NCBI GenBank assembly: GCA_914767715.1
Contig: OU612075.1
Span: 22,446,001 to 22,510,000, forward strand
Direction: 5' to 3'
From: Membranipora membranacea
Taxonomy: Eukaryota > Bryozoa > Gymnolaemata > Cheilostomatida > Membraniporidae
DNA: 64,000 nucleotides
The notes under the pieces are model-generated. The model ran no database searches and was not told where the DNA came from. It was given only the letters and a program-made list of their open reading frames with translations. The position numbers were made by a program, and so were the translations under genes. Shown in pieces: positions 37,970 to 56,200 of the stretch (position 1 is the first letter of the stretch; each line of letters opens with the position of its first letter).

Positions 37970-38424
37970 CAGGGGTGTATTCATAGGGTGGGCTAGGGAG
38001 CCATGGCCCTACCACTTTTTCAGGAGGTCAATTTTGAAAAAACTCCAAAGCTTGTCATAAGTGATATGAATACACATTGACTCTATTTACATTTATCAAT
38101 GATAAATGCTCAGGTGACCCTTTGTGTTATATGTAGGGATTATAAAGCAATAGCACTGATGAAGCTGTTTTAAAATGGTAAATTTCAACTTGTTATGAGG
38201 TTTGGAGTTCATCAATACATCTGAAACTGAAACATGGGAGCTATCCTTCAGCGCCATGGCCCGTCCAAAACAAACCTTGGGCCAAGCTTAAACAAACAGC
38301 CTCTAACATTACATGCTCTAAATGGTTGCAGAGGGAGATTGTGCTTGCGGCAAAGCACTAGAGCGCCCCTACCGCACCCATTCCGCCTTGCCCTACCACT
38401 TCAAAACCCATGGATACAGCCCCG
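37970..38424. mobile_element. hAT-type non-autonomous element, 455 bp
   Basis: Imperfect terminal inverted repeats: left CAGGGGTGTATTCATAGGG, right (other strand) CGGGGCTGTATCCATGGG. The flanks are AATTTACA on the left and AATTTACC on the right, an 8-bp target duplication with one difference, as expected for hAT elements. The word GGCCCTACCACTTT near the left end recurs, inverted in part, near the right end. No transposase frame. Confidence 0.75.
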
Positions 38425-40165
38425 AATTTACCCCACACTTGTTCCATGTTAAAACGCAACCCATGAATATACAAGAAATCTTCATGAACAAGGGATTTTA
38501 TATTGCTATGATTCCAGCGCTTAGCACGGGAAATATTATTATGAAAATACAAAATATTCTGTAAACAGTGGCAAGTTACTCACAATTTGAACCTGGGCAA
38601 CACAGGGTATTTTTGGATGAGGCAATGGGATGGAGGTCAGAGAGGTGTATTATCTTGAGTTTAAACGCTATTGGTTTAATGAAGATTGGATCGGATGGAA
38701 TGATGGGTGTAGTTCTACAGCTTCAAACAAAACATCAGGCGAGGGGAAGTATGTATGTTCATGGTGTAATTATTAATTCAATTTTTAGGTCACAGTCACT
38801 CTCCAGTCTCAAGTTGCCTGCCCTTACTGTGAGACATAAAGTTAATAATTGACCAATGAGATTGCTTCATTCCTGATTATGCCTTATCAGAATGATGTTC
38901 ATAGAAAACAGCTATTCCAGTAGCCTACAGCCTTGGTTGAGGAAATATCAATCTATTCAGTTATTTACTTATAAATTTGATATTTCTGGTAGCTGTTCAG
39001 TTGCAATATAGTTATGGAGTTAGCTGATCACCAGATCACCTATTACTGGGAGGATGGCTAGGTTTATTGCCTTGATTACACACACAGGTGACAGGAATAT
39101 AGAAGAGGCTGAGAGGGTCAAACTAAAAAAAACTGTAAAAAAATATTTGTTCTAAGGCTAAAGGCCTGTCCACAACACCCACTCACAATTAATTAAAATT
39201 ATAATATATCAATGGTCCAACCTAGGAGTAAGTATTCCTTGGTAAAACAATAAATGAATTCAATAGCAATCAACCTAACAAGAAGGAAGTAGGCCTACTA
39301 CCTACTGTCACTGCAAAGACTGACCTACTAAAATTCCATACAAATGTTTCTAAATCAAACCTAAGAACTCATAAGTCCGAATGCCTATTTGTCGGTTGCT
39401 CCGGCTGCGTAAAATGTAACCGGACACAAATTCTTTAGGGGCGGGCGGGTTTGTAACTGAAGTGATGGGTTTTAGTCACTCATCATCAATGTGATAAACC
39501 CATCCGGATAAGAACCCATTGAAGAACCCAACCGAGTGGGTGTTTACAATCGCCTTTTGCCAAATACCTGTCTGCATGGGTTGGGGTAGAGTTCGCTGTC
39601 AAAAACCTATCTGGATTGTGTGTGGTGATCGACGTTCGCCATATACCCATCTGGATATTGTCAGTTCCTTCTGTGGTGACGGAGGGATACAGCAAAAGTC
39701 GGTTATTGTGGTGCCTTGGTACCTGATTTTTGCAATATCCCTCCGGATACCACAGCAGGAGCAAACTTGTTCTAATCTGGATGAGTGTTTGGCAATCAAA
39801 GGTGCCAATAACCCATCCTGATGGGACTGTAATACAAGTTATTGCGGCCATAAAGCCATCCGGCTGCAACATTTGTAACTGGATAGCTATGTGACATTCA
39901 AACTTTGAAATTAATGCAGGGTGGGAATGAGATGGACGGCCAGTTAGCACTGTTAGCACTGATAGCCTTTTTACATGATGCGTGGCGGATGACTTTTTAC
40001 CTAGACACATTATTAACACAACACATGTCCAGATGTCTTTAATGCAACCAGATTCCTATGCTTGCGAAAGGTGCAGCTGTATGGCTTTGCGGAAACGGCT
40101 TGAGTTGCGGCGAGCCACCGGCTTTTCTAGAATTGAATCGTATATTGTGTATTGCAATTGCAGCT
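38425..40165. other. Interval upstream of FGGY with a cluster of CCATCYGGAT words
   Basis: No gene was supported; the long overlapping frames on both strands (39486-40019 minus, 39519-39821 plus) arise from a low-stop, relatively GC-rich stretch. From 39497 to 39865 the decamer CCATCYGGAT and close variants occur about seven times in one orientation with irregular spacing. A ~28-bp segment (TCCGGCTGCGTAAAATGTAAC) is echoed at 39857. This is probably the FGGY promoter region. Confidence 0.45.
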
Positions 40166-43100
40166 ATGCCATATTACATCGGGATCGATGTTGGAACTAC
40201 AAGTGCAAGAGCAGCTATCATCAAAGTTGATACTGACAAGTATGCACAGGTGTTAGACTCTGCTGTCACACCTATCACCATATGGAACGAGTCACCAGAT
40301 CACTTTGAGCAGTCCAGTGACAACATATGGCAGGCTGTGATCAGCTGTGTCACTCAAGTTATGCAGAAATCCAAGCTGGCACCTTCACAGATAGAGGGTG
40401 TTGGGTTTGACGCTACGTGTTCACTTGTTGTGGTAGACAAACAAGAGCAGCCACTCTCAGTCAGCCCAACTAAAGCTGGTACACCTGGAGACAATGACAG
40501 GTAAGGTCAAATCCTATTGACGCTTATATAACTTTGTGTATTGCTTTGCTTCCACATACTTTTTATATTGCTGTTTTGGTTTTCAATGATTGCTAAAGAA
40601 TGGATTTAAGGTTTCTGAAGCACTATCAAAGATTAAAAAACTAGTCATTGGTCATTGATAAGCTAAAGCTTACAGTTCTGATTGTGCCGAGCCATGAGAT
40701 TAATACACTGTCTGTACTAGTTAGCTCACAGTTTTGATTGTTAGCTCACAGTTTTAATAGCTTGATTGTCTTTCTTATCCATATAGGAACATTATAATGT
40801 GGATGGATCACAGATCTATGACTGAAACTGAAGAGATCAACAACACAAACCATCGTCTGCTCAACTTTGTAGGTGGCAAAATATCAGTGGAGATGGAGAT
40901 GCCAAAAATCATGTGGATCAAAAAGGTAATTTGTGAATTCTAACTTCACTTTAAAGTTTTATTTTGGCTAGAATGAAGTTTTTGGCTTACTTATGGAACC
41001 GCTGAAAATGCCATTTCATGAATACTTTCATTTCATTAAACTCAGTTATTGTTTTTGGTGTTTTGTAGAATTTGCCAGCAACTTGGCTCAAGATCGGGAG
41101 TTTTTTTGACCTGCCTGACTATTTGACATTCAAGGCAACTGGATGTAAAAGTAGGTGAGTAACTTACTAACCCAGCAAATATACATTTAACGTCTATGTC
41201 GATCAATTGACAATAAAAGTTTACACTGGTTGTATCAGAATGCAAATGTATACCAGATGAATGTCATCAAAGTCACTTGAACCATTAGTTTGACCTTGAC
41301 CTTGTAACTCTATGCTTTGTTATCACACTACTCTGTACAAGGGGTCATGAGCAGTTCAATTGTCGGCAAAAATGTTGGGCATATGATCTAAAGTCCAGCA
41401 AACAAATTTTTATAATCAATTACAAAATCTGAATTAAAAACGACTTTTGTGTACTTCACTGCTAGATGTACCACAGGTTTTATATGCACATCGACTTCAA
41501 TATCCTTGATCAGTGAATAATGTAGATAAAAAAAGTACCATAAAATACATAAACGATACAATAATACATGTTTTTGTCAGGTCACTATGCTCCCTGGTAT
41601 GTAAGTGGGCTTATGATGCGAGCAGTGGAAGTCTCACTGATCACTCCTGGTGTGATGAGTTCTTATCTCTGATTGGCTTACAGGAGCTAACTGAAAACCA
41701 GTATGACGTGCTTGGCAGCAAAGTTAACGCCCCTGGTCAGGTAAACTTTACTGTCAGAACTATGGTTACGTAATTGTCTTGTCATTGTTTTGCTAACGCA
41801 AGACCCAGATTGTTTTCTTTCCTTGCCTATGATAGGTTGTTTCCGATAAGATTCATATAGATATAATATATTGGCAATAGATTGAAGTTTTTGTTGACAG
41901 TAGATGAACATTTGAGGGCCTCAGCTGTTATTGTTTTAATTATCATGAAAAATTTCCATAAATATGGAGTACATTTTATGATTAATGTGATCATGCGGTG
42001 ATTTATAGAAAGTAGGCTGTCGACTTGCTTCATATGACCTTGAGTTATGGCTTAGATGTTACGATAGTATATTATGTTATAACTAGTCCCACAAGAGTTG
42101 GGTCTCTCTACAGTCTACACAGCTGTCACATTGCAGTAATATTTGGGGAGTAGCTGTCAGAAAAATACAATATTATTACTATTGATTGATATATATTGAT
42201 ATATCTGAACAGTAAACTGTCAAATAAAACACAGACAATTATTATTTCAGTCGACATTATCCTAAACTTTTAGCAAGCAACATCAACGTGTGTAGATTAT
42301 TTGCAGTCTGAACATTGGTTTCTGTACATCAGTAAAATGAAATAATAGTCAAAAAAGAATGATAGACGCTAAAAAATTATTTTTGGGCCCGATAAACCTA
42401 ATAATAATAGTTATGATGCGTTGTTTGCACAATCCTAGGTTTACAGCTGGATATGTTGTTATGATTTAAGTTATTGATATTTTCTATATTTTGATCGAGT
42501 ACAGCCAGTTGGTGGAGGATTGAGTAATAAGTCAGCGACTGAGCTCGGACTGCTGCCTGGGACTCCTGTAGGTACATCTCTTATAGACGCTCACGCAGGC
42601 AGTAAGTCTAATCTCACTATATAAGTCTCCTCAATCTATATCAGACAAAAAAAAATAACATGTCATGTTTGTGATCTTGTACATTTTAAACAACAATTAA
42701 TTAATTTTTTTGTTTGGCTCCGAAGACAACCAGTATAGTTTGTTTTACCATGGAATTTTGTTGTGCTTGGTCTCATATGTCCAAGTGACTTGGACTCATA
42801 TGTCCAAGTGACTTGGTCTCATATGTCCAAGTGACTTGGTCTCATATGTCCAAGTGATTTGATCTCATATGTCCAAGTGACTTGGTCTCATATGTCCAAG
42901 TGACTTGGACTCATATGTCCAAGTGACTTGGTCTCATATGTCCAAGTGACTTGGACTCATATGTCCAAGTGACTTGGTCTCATATGTCCAAGTGACTTGG
43001 TCTCATATGTCCAAGTGACTTGATCTCATATGTCCAAGTGACTTGGTCTCATATGTCCAAGTGACTTGGTATCATATGTCCAAGTGACTTGATCTCATAT

Positions 43101-45219
43101 GTCCAAGTGACTTGATCTCATATGTCCAAGTGACTTGGTCTCATATGTCCAAGTGACTTGATCTCATATGTCCAAGTGACTTGATCTCATATGTCCAAGT
43201 GACTTGATCCGTTGATCGGCAAATACAATTGATAAATAAAATATATGGTGTTAGCCTTGTCACGCAGTCACTTTCTTTTTCAAACACAATAAAAGTTGCC
43301 ACCTGACAAGGTTTGTAGGGTTTTATATGCTTTTAAACAAAACCAAGACGTTGTTATACTATTTTATTTTCAATTATCCAATCATTCTATACTGCCATCG
43401 GCTTTTCATGGGAATTATCCTACATATTGACTGGTTCTGTAATATGTATTTCAGGTGTTGGGATGTTGATATGTCAGCCTCACGGTTTACCCTCTGGTAT
43501 TGAGATAGAGAATAAGCTAGGATTAATATGTGGTACATCTACATGTCACATGATATCTAGTAGTGAGCCGGCTTATATACCCGGAGTGTGGGGACCTTAC
43601 TTCTCTGCTATAGTACCTGGTAAATCAGCGAGTTATTGGTCTTGGTGCTCAGACGGCTGCAATGCCAGTTTGTGGCTTTACATTATCAAAACTCATTTTC
43701 AATGCAAGAGTTTTTGATTGAAAATTAGTGGTTGATAATGTAGTGCAACTAACTCCCATTGCAGCCGTCTGAGAACTTATATTAGCGATTTATTGATGTT
43801 ACACACATTGATATGAATATATATCAGTGGTTACACAGGTAGATGTGCTTTGCAGTCTTAGATATCAGATATATGAGATATCTTACTTTAATAGTATATA
43901 TATATATATATAAAAGTATATATATATAATAGTGACTTACACAAGTGTGACTAACACCTTGGCCAACAAAAAAAGTTATTAAAATAAAATATAGAGTGTT
44001 AAAAATGTAATGCTATTTAATTTTGGAAGTGACACATGCTCGAAATAGGCACTATGTGTGGAAGCAGAACATGTCAAAAGAAAGACAACCAGTGTCGGGA
44101 TTTCAAAACTGTGTCTCTGGTCATTGTCTGTATCGGATATGATGACTTTCAAAGCTACATTATAAGAAAAAGTCTATCAGGTTTGCGCTCTCAGGAAGAA
44201 CACCCGGCGTGGGCAGCTAAGCTAACCCCTGATGTTGCACAAACAAAACTTTTTCCAATATCTTCAAAACAAATCAGCTCGAAGTTTTCTCATGAGACCA
44301 GTCATGAGCTGCACTAGGTCCTAAGAAGCCAAAACGTGTTTGATCAAACACCAAGAAATTTTGTGAAAGCAGCAGTGCACGAAGTTAGATCACCAATTGT
44401 TTTTGAGAGTGTTTTAGATAGACTGGACCTGTTATCCCATTTTGCCTTTGGTAGATTCACAGAAGATGCACCATTTTGACCATGGCAGCAGACTGTCTGT
44501 TACTATAACATTTTGTCATAGTAGATATTCTTGTTTCAGGTTTGTGGTGTAGTGAGGGAGGGCAGAGTGCTACAGGGAAACTAATAGATCATATTATAGA
44601 GACTCATCCTGCCTACTCTCTACTAGACTCGACTAACAAATACCCAAAGCTAAGTGAGATTATCACTCAGCTCGCCAAGGAGAGGAACGTACCAGAGTAT
44701 GAGCTCACCAGGGAGCTGCATGTATATCCCGACTTCCATGGGAATCGTTCTCCCCTGGCTAACCCGGCTATGAAAGGTATGATATGTGGGTTAACACTGA
44801 ACTCAGGACTGACTGATCTGGCTCTGTTATACCTGGCCACACTTCAGAGTCTGGTATACGGTACGAGACACATAGTGGAGCAGATGGAGGGTAAGGGACA
44901 CAGTATATCTGCTGTATATGTGTGCGGAGGTCTGACTAAGAATAAGCTGTTTATACAGATGACTGCTGATATACTGAGCAGGCCTGTGGTTATCTCACAT
45001 GAGGCGGAGTCTGTATTATTAGGCTCCGCCTTGTTGGGTATGTGTGCTGCGATGTCCCCTGAAGGTACTAAGCTTGGTGATATCATACAGAGTGTCAGGT
45101 CTGATGGTGATATATACACACCTAATACAGAGTCTCTCAAATATCACGAGAAAAAATATATGGTATACAAGAGAATGTGTCAGGATCAGCTGCATTGTGT
45201 TAAGATTATGAGCTACTGA
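40166..45219 (+). CDS. FGGY: FGGY-family carbohydrate kinase (FGGY / ribulokinase type), 553 aa
   Basis: Seven exons: 40166-40500, 40787-40925, 41069-41154, 41581-41740, 42505-42601, 43455-43619, 44540-45219. Total 553 codons plus stop, matching human FGGY (551). The N-terminal ATP-binding half starts GIDVGTTSARAA (phosphate-binding loop, residues 5-16), then HFEQSSDNIWQA, GVGFDATCSLVVVDKQ, NIIMWMDHRS and RSLCSLVCKW. The C-terminal half has SLIDAHAG, GTSTCHM, PGVWGPYFSA, SEGGQSATGKLIDH, PDFHGNRSPLA and VCGGLTKN. Human FGGY and relatives phosphorylate D-ribulose, a metabolite-repair reaction. An in-frame ATG at 40058 would add 36 residues. The downstream ATG is preferred because it places the kinase fold at the N-terminus as in homologues. 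Intron 5 carries a 23-bp minisatellite and intron 6 a foldback repeat. The 3' end faces ATG16L1. Confidence 0.93.
42772..43208. repeat. Minisatellite, 23-bp unit x 19
   Basis: Nineteen copies of CTCATATGTCCAAGTGACTT followed by GRW, varying mainly at the last base (GGT, GGA or GAT). The array is inside FGGY intron 5, about 170 bp from the nearest exon. Confidence 0.95.
43648..43773. repeat. Foldback element, 126 bp, in an FGGY intron
   Basis: The arms open with a perfect CTCAGACGGCTGCAATG / CATTGCAGCCGTCTGAG pair and stay alignable for about 57 bases, through ACATTATCAA and CATTTTCAAT. The loop is short. Probably a MITE; no clear target duplication. Confidence 0.7.
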
Positions 45220-45230
45220 CTCTGTCTTAT

Positions 45231-45236
45231 TTTATT
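45231..45236 (-). other. Probable polyadenylation signal of ATG16L1
   Basis: TTTATT on the plus strand is AATAAA for the minus-strand gene, 177 bases past the ATG16L1 stop and only 12 bases from the FGGY stop codon. Confidence 0.5.
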
Positions 45237-45405
45237 AAGCCTGCCTCGCCATATCAAATTCATATAATGTCAAAATATTAGTTAGATAATAATATAACCA
45301 TGCTTTTTATAGCTTGGTAAGTAGCAATAGTGTTTCTAGTCTCATGTTTATTTTTGCTGGTGCACAATTTTATATATATAAAAAGATTCTGAAGTTCATC
45401 GATTC

Positions 45406-45411
45406 AATAAA
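45406..45411 (+). other. Probable polyadenylation signal of FGGY
   Basis: AATAAA lies 187 bases downstream of the FGGY stop and 2 bases outside the ATG16L1 stop codon on the other strand. If it is used, cleavage would fall inside the last ATG16L1 exon. Confidence 0.55.
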
Positions 45412-45412
45412 T

Positions 45413-51621
<6,209 letters not shown>

Positions 51622-53226
51622 TTTTGATTGCTGTGGATCTACCAACAGTAAAACTCCAGTTTAGTGAGTGACAGTGTCAGTGTGAATACCACGCCCCTTT
51701 AGTCACTTCCTGCTAGTAGAAGTAGAAACAAAAATAGTGAGCCTCATTTTCAGTCTAGCCTGTGAAACTGGATATCATGATGGGGGTCCTGTCTTGCTTT
51801 CTCATGCACAAAAATAAGATCAGGAACCCAGTACACTGTGTTGAAGACTCCATTTTTGCTGTGAAGAAAAAGTGCCTGCCATGCCTGACCATCAAATCCC
51901 TCACCTGTCTGTCATCCCATGGGCTTGCAAAAATTATACTTTCTCTCCTTCCTCGATCACCGCCATTACATGCATTATTTATAGTTACTGAGACCAATGT
52001 ACCTAGAAGTAACAGTTGCATTTTTATTATTGGCTCACCTCTCCTCTGACTCTGAGTGAGTCAGACTCTCAGTCTCACTCACTGACTCAGACAATTATTT
52101 ATTTATTATTTTATATATTATTTGATATTATAAAGCTTATACATTACAATTGACTAATGACAGAAATATCACTACTCACTTGCTGGTGTGATGCTCATTG
52201 GTTTGTTTGTACACAGCATTCATGAGCTCCCTGTCAGTCAGGGGAGTCTTTCAATTAGGAAGAGCGATCCTTTACTAAAGCAAGTAATCACTATCACATC
52301 GCCCAAAATTATCGCGCGGTCCGTCCATGTGTCTATCTCTATTGCATGCAAATGGGTTTATGCTACCAACTTACTGATCCTAAAACATCTTGAACATTAT
52401 TACCCCTCTAACCCCCCACACTATGGTTTGGGATTCAAATCTCTCCTGCTGTAATCAGGGTCTTTTTCATGTACTTCACTGTGATCTAGTTGTGAGTCGT
52501 GGAATTCCGGCTGCTATAAACTGTTCCTAAAAACTGCATCTTTAATTCTGCCAATTTTCTATGGACATTCAGCTGCCACTGACTACTGCCCTACCAATCA
52601 CTGTACAGACGAGCTGTAAATCACTATAGAGGAGCATCAATGCCCGACGGTGATATAACTAAAGACAAAGAAATCAATCATAAGAGTTTCTTCAACCAAG
52701 CATTGGAAGAACATTATTAGTTTGATGCACCTACCACATGTCACTTTAACTGCGCTAAGTCTTAAGTCCCTGTCAGGATGAAAACTGTATGGGTCCTTGG
52801 CGCTGACAAACATGTATCAATGTCCAGTATCAGCTACTGGAAATAAACAAACATTTCTTGTTTATTTCAAGATTAGGAACTGATTGATGTCCCTTGAACC
52901 TTGCTTGAACAGCATGGTCCAGTAAAGGGGACTTCCAATTGAAAACCTACAAATCTATGTTTGTCAAGTAGTTTGTTGCTGAGATAAAGCCAACTGCCAG
53001 AGGGCTTGTTCTAAAACATTCACTGCATGACTTGTAAATACCTGCAGCATGTGACTTTTGGTCACAATTACGTTAGTGAATCACCAAAAAAAAGAGTGGC
53101 TCGCCCATATTTGAGCTCACATGTTATTTTTAGTTGATTAAGAGACTCGTATGTAGTTCATGTGAGCATAATTAATAATACTCTCTTTCTGATCTATAGG
53201 CAAAGTGAGTAAAGTTCAAACGAGGC
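51622..53226. promoter_or_regulatory. Divergent promoter region ATG16L1 / dsRBD gene, with paired AP-1-like sites
   Basis: About 1.6 kb separates the two starts. TGAGTCA (52057-52063) and TGACTCA (52083-52089), both consensus AP-1/CREB-family half-palindromes, lie in a GACTC/GAGTC-rich dyad. Acceptor-like signals precede both ATGs (CTGTTGGTAG for ATG16L1; TCTGATCTATAG at 53189-53200 for the dsRBD gene), so both genes may have spliced leaders starting here. No gene was supported; the frame 51755-52049 is open on both strands but without a domain. Confidence 0.45.
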
Positions 53227-56200
53227 ATGGCTAACAGCTATGGAGGTTACAGTACTACACCGGCTCAGTGGCAAACTGCCAACCAAGGTAAACCTCTAGC
53301 AGAATATAGATATTATCTATAACCCAGAATTACATGTAATACTATACCTAGTACCATGCTAAGAGCATATCTGCACATTCTAAATATTTCATATACTTCT
53401 TCTAAGTTGTGCATTCTGGTATAACTACCATTCTGAGCACATCCTCATGTGTCAGTGTAGTCGGTGCCTTGAATTTTAGCTACTAAATTTCCGACTTGGG
53501 CAAAGCTGTTGTTTTTATAACATGAATTTATTGAAAGCGCAATGTACTCATCACTATTTCATTCTTCATGACTCATTTCAATATTGTATTCTGAAAATGA
53601 TGTCAAGATTTGATTTAATCTGTGGTCTTATCGCAGCGTGTCGCCTGATTTGATCATCATAGCTACTCTTGTGCTTCAGCTAATGCCCATGGATTCGTTT
53701 CAAGAAAAATGAGTCTTTCACTACCTATTGATTACCATAGCCTTAAGTTGTGATCTTTTTTGTTTTGACAGCTGCTCAGCCAGCGTTCTACACAGCGGCA
53801 GTACCATCAGATCCCAGAATGCAGCAAGCTCCACAGGCAGCAGCTGTGAGGGCGTCTGCACCAGGAGGAGCGGCAGGTCAGCAGGCTGCCTGGCAGACTC
53901 AGGCAGGCTGGCATAAGGTTAGTACTCTGTGTCATGTCCTGATACTGAGTGAGTGATGTGTCTTTGCAGGTGCTTGAAGAGCAGGCACTCTTACATTTGA
54001 TCTTTGTTCAATTTTCGGTTCTTATGGTTAATTGATCAAGGAGTTGACTCCTTGAATTGATTTAATTGATTTTGAAGTTTAATGATGAATTTGATGAAAT
54101 AATGTGTGGAATATTGTTCATTTCCTATTGGTATATACATCACCTCGAAGTAGGCTTCTTACCATATCATCTGACAGTCCTGTCTCATGCTTACCCCACA
54201 TATTACTTGACAGGGAGGAGCACTAGCTGGTGGAGCTTACGATCAGGGTGGCCAAGCGGCGTACTATGTCCCTGCAGCTCAGAATTATGGTCAGGATTTC
54301 TCTCAAGATACATACAACCAGCCGCCACAGCAAAACTACCAAGGTATAAACAATGCTTCACTTACTGATAGCCAGTCCAATATTCTTTTTGAAGTGTAGT
54401 TAGTGTGCAATATATTTGAAAAAATATTTCTTCAGTTGATTGCAAGAAGAATAAGGTTGATAAAATGAAACTAAATACAAAGGAACTTGTCGGGTAGTTA
54501 GTTTGGAACCTGTCGGGTAGTTAGTTAGGAACCTGTCGGGTAGTTAGTTAGGAACTTGTCGGGTAGTTAGTAAGGAACTTGTCGGGTAGTTAGTTAGGAA
54601 CCTGTCGGGTAGTTAGTTAGGAACTTGTCGGGTAGTTAGTTAGGAACTTGTCGGGTAGTTAGTTAGGAACTTGTCGGGTAGTTAGTTAGGAACCTGTCGG
54701 GTAGTTAGTTAGGGACTTGTCGGGTAGTTAGTTAGGAACCTGTCGGGTAGTTAGTTAGGGACTTGTCGGGTAGTTAGTTAGGAACTTGTCGGGCAGTTAG
54801 TTAGGAACTTGTCGGGTAGTTAGTTAGGAACTTGTCGGGTAGTTAGTTAGGAACTTGTCGGGTAGTTAGTTAGGAACTTGTCGGGTAGTTAGTTAGGAAC
54901 CTGTCGGGTAGTTAGTTAGGGACTTGTCGGGTAGTTAGTTAGGAACTTGTCGGGTAGTTAGTCAGGAACTTGTCGGGTAGTTAGTTAGGAACTCGAGTTA
55001 TTGACAATTGGAATGACCACACACATGATACACTAAAGATGTTGAAGAAATGACAAATTAAACAATGAGTTATCTTGATGGCAATGACAGCTTTATTGTG
55101 AACTCCCTTATGATTGACTTGGCTCTACCCTTGAAGTCAAGAGGTCTCTCATCTCTGTGTGTATCTCTGTGTGTATAGGTTATCAGCAGCAACAGCCGAC
55201 TCCGATGAGATTCACTAATCCCGGTCAGACGTTCACACCGAGGAATCCTCACCAGGACATACCGAGAGCTGAGGTGTTCAGAGCAGCTAACGCTAAGATA
55301 ACCCACAGAATGAGAGGACCCTCACCTAGGGGTGGGAGGGGCGGATTCCGTGGAGGTAGAGGAGGTGGTGGTAACTTCGGTCAGCAACCAACCAAACAAA
55401 AGTCTCTTAACCGTGGGGTAAGTTGGATCAATGTTGAAATAATTACATTTGCCTACCCTTAGTTTGAGGCATATTTATTATCAGGAACTGCGTATCAATT
55501 ATCACAAAGCAAAAGAATCTAAGGATCTACAACATTGCTCTCAGCATTTTACATCACTCTGATATTCTTAGTCTATGTCCTAAGTATTACTCACACATGA
55601 GACATAGAGACGTGAAACAGTCTCTTGATTGGTTGAACTGTATCTGTATTGTGATTCATGTCTTGTAGCCGGCCCTGTACCCGATCCAGCTGCTGAATGA
55701 GGCTAACCTGACAGGATTATTCTGGCAGTATACCACGGCTGGTGATGAGAAGAATCCAGTATTCACAGCGAGCGTCAAACATAACGGCAATGACTACAGC
55801 GGTTCAGGTATGTATACATTCACCTCCCTACCTATACTCATACCTTATGTGCGCCCAACTCCTAATTAGTCTGTATCGGGTATAACAACACTGTTTTCCA
55901 CCACAAATTAAATCATAGATCATACTTGTATAACAACAATAGATACAGACATTGCAGTGACATTGTAATGATCCAGGCCTATGATATACAAAGACATAAA
56001 AAGGCAGTAATTAGGAGTTGTACCCTAATTTTCTTTGGCACTGATCAGGATAGCGATATACTAAAACCATCTACATACATTATGCAATGTTAAATTGATA
56101 TGAAAATTAGGAATTATAGAACCATAGAACATCTGGAGACTATCAATAAAACGGTGAGAAATTCAGTTTCATGTGTTTCAAGTGTGAAAGCAGTTGTGCC

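Noticed and set aside
39486-40019. 177-codon minus-strand frame
   Set aside because: Low stop density in a GC-richer stretch with repeated CCATCYGGAT words; no domain, and an equally open frame on the plus strand.
42772-43208. CRISPR-like direct repeat array
   Set aside because: Units are contiguous 23-bp tandem copies without unique spacers, inside an animal gene intron.
54481-54992. CRISPR-like or protein-repeat array
   Set aside because: Contiguous 23-bp minisatellite, no spacers, no open frame, entirely intronic.
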